A model generated the notes under the pieces. It did not search any database and was not told where the DNA came from. It was given only the letters and a program-made list of their open reading frames with translations. From contig DASTCC010000598.1 in assembly GCA_035711465.1 (NCBI GenBank), positions 1 to 27,015 of the forward strand: 27,015 nt of DNA, written 5' to 3'. A program made the position numbers and the translations under genes. This document shows positions 24,190-27,015 of this stretch, piece after piece. Every line of letters begins with the position of its first letter. The stretch's first letter is position 1. The stretch comes from DASTCC01 sp035711465. GTDB taxonomy: Bacteria > Acidobacteriota > Vicinamibacteria > Vicinamibacterales > SCN-69-37.

Positions 24190-25413
24190 ATGGCCAAAGC
24201 AAGGATGGATCTGACCGCGTTCGTTGGCAAGTTGCTCGAGGAGCAGGATGGGGACGTGCTGCGCGAGGGCATTCGCGTCCTCTCGCAGGCGCTGATGGAG
24301 ACCGAGGTCGCCGGGTTGATCGGGGCCGAACGGCACGAGCGGACGCCGGAGCGGACGGCATTTCGGAACGGCAGTCGGCTGCGGACGTGGGACACGCGGA
24401 TGGGCACGATCGAGTTGGCGATCCCGAAGGTGCGTCCGGGCACGTACGTTCCGTCGCTGCTCCAGCCCCGCCGTCGCGCCGAGCATGCGTTGTTCGCGGT
24501 CGTGCAGGAAGCGTACGTGCACGGCGTCTCGACGCGGAAGGTGGACGACCTCGTCCGTGCGCTCGGCGTCGACGGCATTTCGAAATCGGAAGTGGCACGG
24601 ATTTGCAGCGAGCTCGACACGGCCGTGACGGCGTTTCGCACGCGCGCGATCACGGGCGCGCATCGCTACGTCTGGCTCGACGCGACGTACCACAAGGTCC
24701 GCGTCGATGGCCGCGTCGTCAGCCAGGCCACGGTGGTGGCGATCGGGGTGACGAGCGAGGGCGAGCGCCAGGTCTGGGGCGTCGATGTCGGCCCGTCGGA
24801 GGATCGCGTCTTCTGGACCGCGTTCCTGCGGGGATTGGTGAAGCGCGGGCTGAACGGGGTGCGGCTGGTGATCTCGGATGCGCACACGGGGCTCAAGCCG
24901 GCGATCGCGACGGTGCTCACCGGCGCGAGCTGGCAGCGGTGCCGCGTGCACTTCATGCGCAACTTGCTCGCGACGGTCCCGCAGGGCGCGCGGGAAGCGA
25001 TCGCCGCGATCGTGCGGACGATCTTCGCGCAACCCGACCACGCGTCGGCCCTGGCGCAACTCCGCAAGGTCGCCGACGGCCTGCGCCCGACGTTTCCGAA
25101 GACCGCCGCGCTGTTGGAAGATGCGGCGGAGGACGTCCTGGCGTACCGGCACTGCCCCGTGGAACATCATCGGCAGCTGCACAGCACGAATCCGCTCGAG
25201 CGCCTCAACAAGGAGATCAAGCGGCGTTCGAACGTCGTGGGGATCTTTCCGAATCCCGCGGCACTGATTCGGCTGGTCGGTGCCGTGCTGATCGAACAAG
25301 ACGATGAATGGACCGTCGCCGAGCGGCGCTATTTCAGCGAGGAGTCCATGCGTCGTCTGACGGCGCCGGCGCTGTCGACGACCACGCAGGAGATCTTGGC
25401 GGCGATTGCGTAA
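24190..25413 (+). CDS. IS256-family transposase
   Basis: 407 residues, the standard length. It has the IS256/mutator-type layout: an N-terminal DNA-binding part with VLREGIRVLSQALMETEVAG, the block HERTPERTAFRNGSRLRTWD, and VSTRKVDDLVRALGVDGISK. The DDE catalytic triad is D164 (VWLDATYHKVR), D230 (LVISDAHTGLKPAI) and a glutamate in the NPLERLNKEIKRRSNVVGIF block (E337 or E342). The family C-x-x-H motif is present as WQRCRVHFMRNLL. It catalyses copy-out/paste-in movement of its own element. The frame shows no frameshift or premature stop. It is the only gene of the element. Confidence 0.97.
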   Translation: MAKARMDLTAFVGKLLEEQDGDVLREGIRVLSQALMETEVAGLIGAERHERTPERTAFRNGSRLRTWDTRMGTIELAIPKVRPGTYVPSLLQPRRRAEHALFAVVQEAYVHGVSTRKVDDLVRALGVDGISKSEVARICSELDTAVTAFRTRAITGAHRYVWLDATYHKVRVDGRVVSQATVVAIGVTSEGERQVWGVDVGPSEDRVFWTAFLRGLVKRGLNGVRLVISDAHTGLKPAIATVLTGASWQRCRVHFMRNLLATVPQGAREAIAAIVRTIFAQPDHASALAQLRKVADGLRPTFPKTAALLEDAAEDVLAYRHCPVEHHRQLHSTNPLERLNKEIKRRSNVVGIFPNPAALIRLVGAVLIEQDDEWTVAERRYFSEESMRRLTAPALSTTTQEILAAIA

Positions 25414-25438
25414 AGGACGAGGACGATCGGTGTGGGCG

Positions 25439-25470
25439 CTTGTGGAAAACCTGCTCTGTGGTTTTCCAAG
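25439..25470 (+). terminator. hairpin after the transposase gene, inside the IS
   Basis: GGAAAACC pairs perfectly with GGTTTTCC across an 8-base loop; CTTG and CAAG-like flanks extend it with a 2-base bulge. It lies 26 bases after the transposase stop and has no following T-tract. It could end the transposase message or act as a terminal-region structure. Confidence 0.4.
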
Positions 25471-25549
25471 CGGCGGTGGGCGGCGCTCTTTCCGTCCACG
25501 GCCGCGGCAGCGTCCACACCGTCTTCAACTCACGGATGACGTGACGACT

Positions 25550-25571
25550 TTTCCACCACTTGACGGGACAC
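25550..25571 (-). repeat. IS256 right terminal inverted repeat
   Basis: Read on the minus strand it starts GTGTCCC and ends GTGGTGGAAA, matching the left end with five mismatches. Confidence 0.75.
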
Positions 25572-25590
25572 TACCGCCCGACAGTCATTA

Positions 25591-25654
25591 GCGAGTGAGC
25601 GAAGCGAACGAGCCACGCGAACGGAGCGGGGCAAAGGGGCCCCCGCGAGTGAGC
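25591..25654. repeat. short repeat tract between IS256 and the tRNA
   Basis: GCGAGTGAGC occurs at 25591-25600 and again at 25645-25654. Between the copies are related units (GAAGCGAACGAG, GCGAACGGAGCGGGG) and a GGGGCCCC palindrome (25636-25643). The tract looks like the short GCGAxCG-type repeats often seen beside tRNA genes; no function is known to me. Confidence 0.5.
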
Positions 25655-25665
25655 GTGTAGGGAGT

Positions 25666-25684
25666 CCGAGGGCAAAGCCCTCGG
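25666..25684 (-). terminator. hairpin just downstream of tRNA-Thr
   Basis: A perfect 8-bp stem (CCGAGGGC/GCCCTCGG) with a 3-base loop, 8 bases beyond the tRNA CCA end. Its place fits a transcription stop or 3' processing block for the tRNA, but there is no T-tract on the minus strand. Confidence 0.5.
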
Positions 25685-25692
25685 ATCAATAC

Positions 25693-25768
25693 TGGAGCCG
25701 GCGATCGGACTTGAACCGATGACCTGCTGATTACGAATCAGCTGCTCTACCAACTGAGCTACGCCGGC
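25693..25768 (-). tRNA. tRNA-Thr (anticodon CGT), CCA encoded
   Basis: The minus strand folds into a full cloverleaf. The acceptor stem GCCGGCG pairs with CGCCGGC, followed by discriminator T and an encoded CCA (25693-25695). The D arm contains GCTCAGTTGGTAGAGC. The anticodon stem CTGAT/ATCAG carries the loop TTCGTAA with anticodon CGT at 25733-25735, reading ACG threonine codons. The T arm has the standard GGTTCAAGTCC. No intron and no mismatch in the stems I checked. Confidence 0.97.
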
Positions 25769-25867
25769 TCTCGGGGCGCTGGCCGCGTCGCGAATGCCCG
25801 CGACAAGCCCTCAATCGTAGCACGCCCGACCGGCGCGCGCTCCGAGCGGCCGGTCCAAAAGCTGCCG

Positions 25868-26038
25868 TCAGCCGCGCTGTCTGTTCGGCTGGTTCCGGCC
25901 CGCGCCCTGCGGCGTCGTCCTGCCCGTGCGCGACGACTTGTGACCGTATCCGCCCTGGCTGGTCGGCCGCTGCGGCGGCGCCGGCTGCTTGCCGTGCTTC
26001 GGCGCGCGGTCCTCGCGCGTGTCGCGTTGGCGAGTCAT
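25868..26038 (-). CDS. small basic, disordered protein (56 residues)
   Basis: From the ATG at 26038 the protein reads MTRQRDTREDRAPKHGKQPA and continues with PPQRPTSQGGYGHKSSRTGR and a Gln/Asn/Arg-rich tail. It has no hydrophobic core and is rich in Arg, Lys, Gln, Gly and Pro, so it should be unstructured and nucleic-acid-friendly. GGAG lies eight bases before the start (in GGAGGCGGAGCTGACACG). The frame is open further upstream to 26242 but without a better start. I do not recognise a family. It lies 99 bases beyond the tRNA on the same strand. Short disordered frames arise by chance in GC-rich DNA, so the call is moderate. Confidence 0.5.
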   Translation of the reverse strand: MTRQRDTREDRAPKHGKQPAPPQRPTSQGGYGHKSSRTGRTTPQGAGRNQPNRQRG

Positions 26039-26268
26039 CGTGTCAGCTCCGCCTCCGATGATCGCAAGGCCCATGCCGCGCCATCGCGCTCCGGCTGCCG
26101 ATCGCAGGCGCGATCGCGGCGGTTGCTCCGTTGCGGAACGCTCTGGTGGGTAGGGGGGAACTTGCGTGGCGGAGCGCTCGAGGCCTGAAAACCTGGAGCT
26201 GCCGGAGGGCCTCGCCGGGTGGCGCCCGATCCAGGCCGCCACGACCCGACGAGGCTTCGGGGGAATCG

Positions 26269-26598
26269 TTACCGCTTCTTCGCGCCCTTGCGGCCCATCT
26301 TCATCGACCGCTTCGCCGACTTCTTCGCGGTCTTCCGCGCCTTGCCCGCGGCCTTCTTCGCCCGGGCCGCCGGCTTCTTCTTCGCGGCCTTCCTGGTCGC
26401 CTTGGCCGCCTTCTTCATCGGCTTCCTCGTTGCCTTCGCCCTGGCCGCGGCCTTCTTCGGCGCGGCCTTCTTCGCCGCCGGCCGGGCCGGCGCGGACGTC
26501 ATCGCGCCGGGATCGGCCGCCATCGAGTCCGACGGCGCCATGCCGGTCGCATCGGTCATGGTGTTCATCGTGTCGTTCGTGCTCTGTGGCGTTTCCAT
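26269..26598 (-). CDS. Lys/Ala-rich histone H1-like DNA-binding protein
   Basis: 109 residues in two parts. The first 40 are neutral to acidic and rich in Met, Thr, Ser and Ala (METPQSTNDTMNTMTDATGM, then APSDSMAADPGAM). From residue 41 it is a run of AAKK, PKKAAARAK, TRKPMKKAAKATRKAAKKK-type units to the end (SMKMGRKGAKKR). This is the composition of bacterial histone H1-like proteins, which bind DNA through disordered basic tails. The start is supported by GGAGG ten bases upstream and a TATACT -10 about 30 bases upstream; a longer upstream frame (to 26943) is antisense to the serine hydrolase and was dropped. Nucleoid binding is inferred from composition only. Confidence 0.8.
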   Translation of the reverse strand: METPQSTNDTMNTMTDATGMAPSDSMAADPGAMTSAPARPAAKKAAPKKAAARAKATRKPMKKAAKATRKAAKKKPAARAKKAAGKARKTAKKSAKRSMKMGRKGAKKR

Positions 26599-26627
26599 GC
26601 TTGGACTGCCTCCGTACTGTGCGAGCG

Positions 26628-26633
26628 AGTATA
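26628..26633 (-). promoter_or_regulatory. -10 element for the histone H1-like gene
   Basis: On the minus strand this reads TATACT, 5 of 6 to the consensus, placing a start site near 26621 and a leader of about 23 bases that contains GGAGG. No clear -35 is seen at the right spacing (TCAATT at 26656-26651). Confidence 0.45.
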
Positions 26634-26652
26634 CAGAAGCGCGCTTCGGGAA

Positions 26653-26681
26653 TTGACGCGATCGCGCGCCGCGTCGATACT
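26653..26681 (+). promoter_or_regulatory. sigma70-like promoter of the right-edge serine hydrolase
   Basis: TTGACG (26653-26658) and GATACT (26676-26681) with the ideal 17-base spacing. The predicted start site, about 26688-26689, is only three or four bases before the ATG at 26692. Confidence 0.5.
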
Positions 26682-26691
26682 TTTTCGCATC

Positions 26692-27015
26692 ATGCGCCGC
26701 ATCGTCGTCGCCTCCGTTGTCGTCGTCGCCGGCGTCGTGGCGGCGATTGCCACCACCGGCCGGCCGCTGGCCGCCGCCGGTCAGGATCGCCACGTCTTTC
26801 CCGGCGCCGAATGGGCGCGCGTCGAGCCCGGCAGCGTGTCCGCCGCGTGCCGGACCGGGCTCGACAAGGCGACCGCCGCCGCCAAAGGCATGGCGACGAC
26901 CGGCGCGATCGCGATCCAGGGCGGACGCGTGCTCTGGGAGCACGGCGACCTGGCGCTCGTCAGCTACCTCGCGTCCGTTCGCAAGAGCATCCTGGCGATG
27001 ATGTACGGCAAGTAC
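26692..27015 (+). CDS. serine hydrolase, beta-lactamase fold, C-terminus cut by window edge
   Basis: 108 residues are visible. The N-terminus is a signal peptide (MRRIVVASVVVVAGVVAAIA, cleavage near residue 29). Then come WARVEPGSVSAACRTGLDKA, TTGAIAIQGGRVLWEHGD and the active-site helix S95-V-R-K98 in SYLASVRKSILAMMYGKY. S-x-x-K with this context is the catalytic serine/lysine of class-C beta-lactamase-like hydrolases. It is not a copy of the Tat-exported hydrolase at the left, which has a different signal and different surrounding residues. No ribosome site precedes the ATG; see the promoter entry for a possible leaderless message. The remaining motifs lie outside the window. Confidence 0.88.
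   Translation, partial: MRRIVVASVVVVAGVVAAIATTGRPLAAAGQDRHVFPGAEWARVEPGSVSAACRTGLDKATAAAKGMATTGAIAIQGGRVLWEHGDLALVSYLASVRKSILAMMYGKY

Larger units (their letters stand above)
24069..25571 (+). mobile_element. IS256-family insertion sequence, about 1.5 kb
   Basis: A single full-length IS256-type transposase gene lies between imperfect terminal inverted repeats: 24069-24090 and the reverse complement of 25550-25571 agree at 17 of 22 positions, sharing GTCCC near the tip and an unbroken GTGGTGGAAA inside. The outer three bases (GTA) on both sides also agree, so the true ends could be a few bases further out. No 8-9 bp target duplication is visible in the flanks at either choice of end, which suggests an old insertion or a rearrangement. 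Transposase frame intact, so the element may still be active. Confidence 0.85.

Noticed and set aside
26269..26560. Possible tandem DNA repeat or satellite in the Lys/Ala-rich region
   Set aside because: The periodicity comes from coding KKAA-type residues, not from an exact DNA repeat; no regular unit is kept.
26219..26656. Plus-strand frame with FFAAFLVALAAFFIGFLVAF-like hydrophobic runs
   Set aside because: It looks like a membrane protein, but it is only the antisense of the Lys/Ala repeats of the H1-like gene (AAG and GCC codons read backwards give Phe and Ala).
1..27015. CRISPR array, prophage genes, toxin-antitoxin pair or classic defence island
   Set aside because: I found no regularly spaced repeats, no cas, phage structural or integrase genes; the only mobile gene is the IS256 transposase.

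Overview
The window is GC-rich, densely coded DNA that most likely comes from an Acidobacteriota chromosome, probably of the Vicinamibacteria type. The main reason is the presence of four loci from the large MacB/FtsX-type orphan permeases known as ADOP (acidobacterial duplicated orphan permease). One of these has the lineage-typical layout, with a PadR regulator fused by a 1-nt overlap to the permease start. The lineage call is an inference from gene families only.

Layout. Bases 1-6005 hold a left-truncated ADOP permease (minus), a two-helix small membrane protein (plus), a PH-domain-like membrane protein (minus), a Tat-exported class-C beta-lactamase-fold serine hydrolase (minus), a YcaQ-type DNA glycosylase (plus) and a secreted DUF1080 / 3-keto-disaccharide hydrolase-like protein (minus). 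Bases 6006-6368 are non-coding, with a good promoter followed by three tandem hairpins ahead of an 82-residue unknown protein. Bases 6641-15253 are one gene for a 2870-residue cyclic beta-1,2-glucan synthase (GT84 plus glycoamylase-like plus GH94 modules). It is divergent from an ECF sigma factor gene whose leader contains hairpins, one covering its ribosome binding site. After the sigma factor come a di-haem cytochrome c of the MauG/CcP type and a zinc alcohol dehydrogenase, all on the plus strand.

Bases 18600-24043 are an accessory-looking block. It holds a PadR gene preceded by two TACA-N-TGTA palindromes, an intact 890-residue ADOP permease, a C-terminal ADOP remnant, a small outer-membrane-type protein, an N-terminal ADOP remnant ending in a nonsense codon, and a CPBP (Abi/CAAX) intramembrane protease. 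An IS256-family element with recognisable imperfect terminal repeats follows. Next come a short repeat tract and a minus-strand tRNA-Thr(CGT), then a 56-residue basic disordered protein, a Lys/Ala-rich histone-H1-like protein, and the start of a second serine hydrolase with a promoter that seems to give a nearly leaderless transcript.

The genes do not form one pathway. The plausible functional units are ECF sigma plus di-haem cytochrome (perhaps plus dehydrogenase), PadR plus ADOP permease, and the IS256 element. I did not find a CRISPR array, a prophage or a recognisable defence island. The best candidates for something undescribed are the structured RNA at about 6100-6200, the sigma-factor leader, and the sigma/di-haem cytochrome pair.
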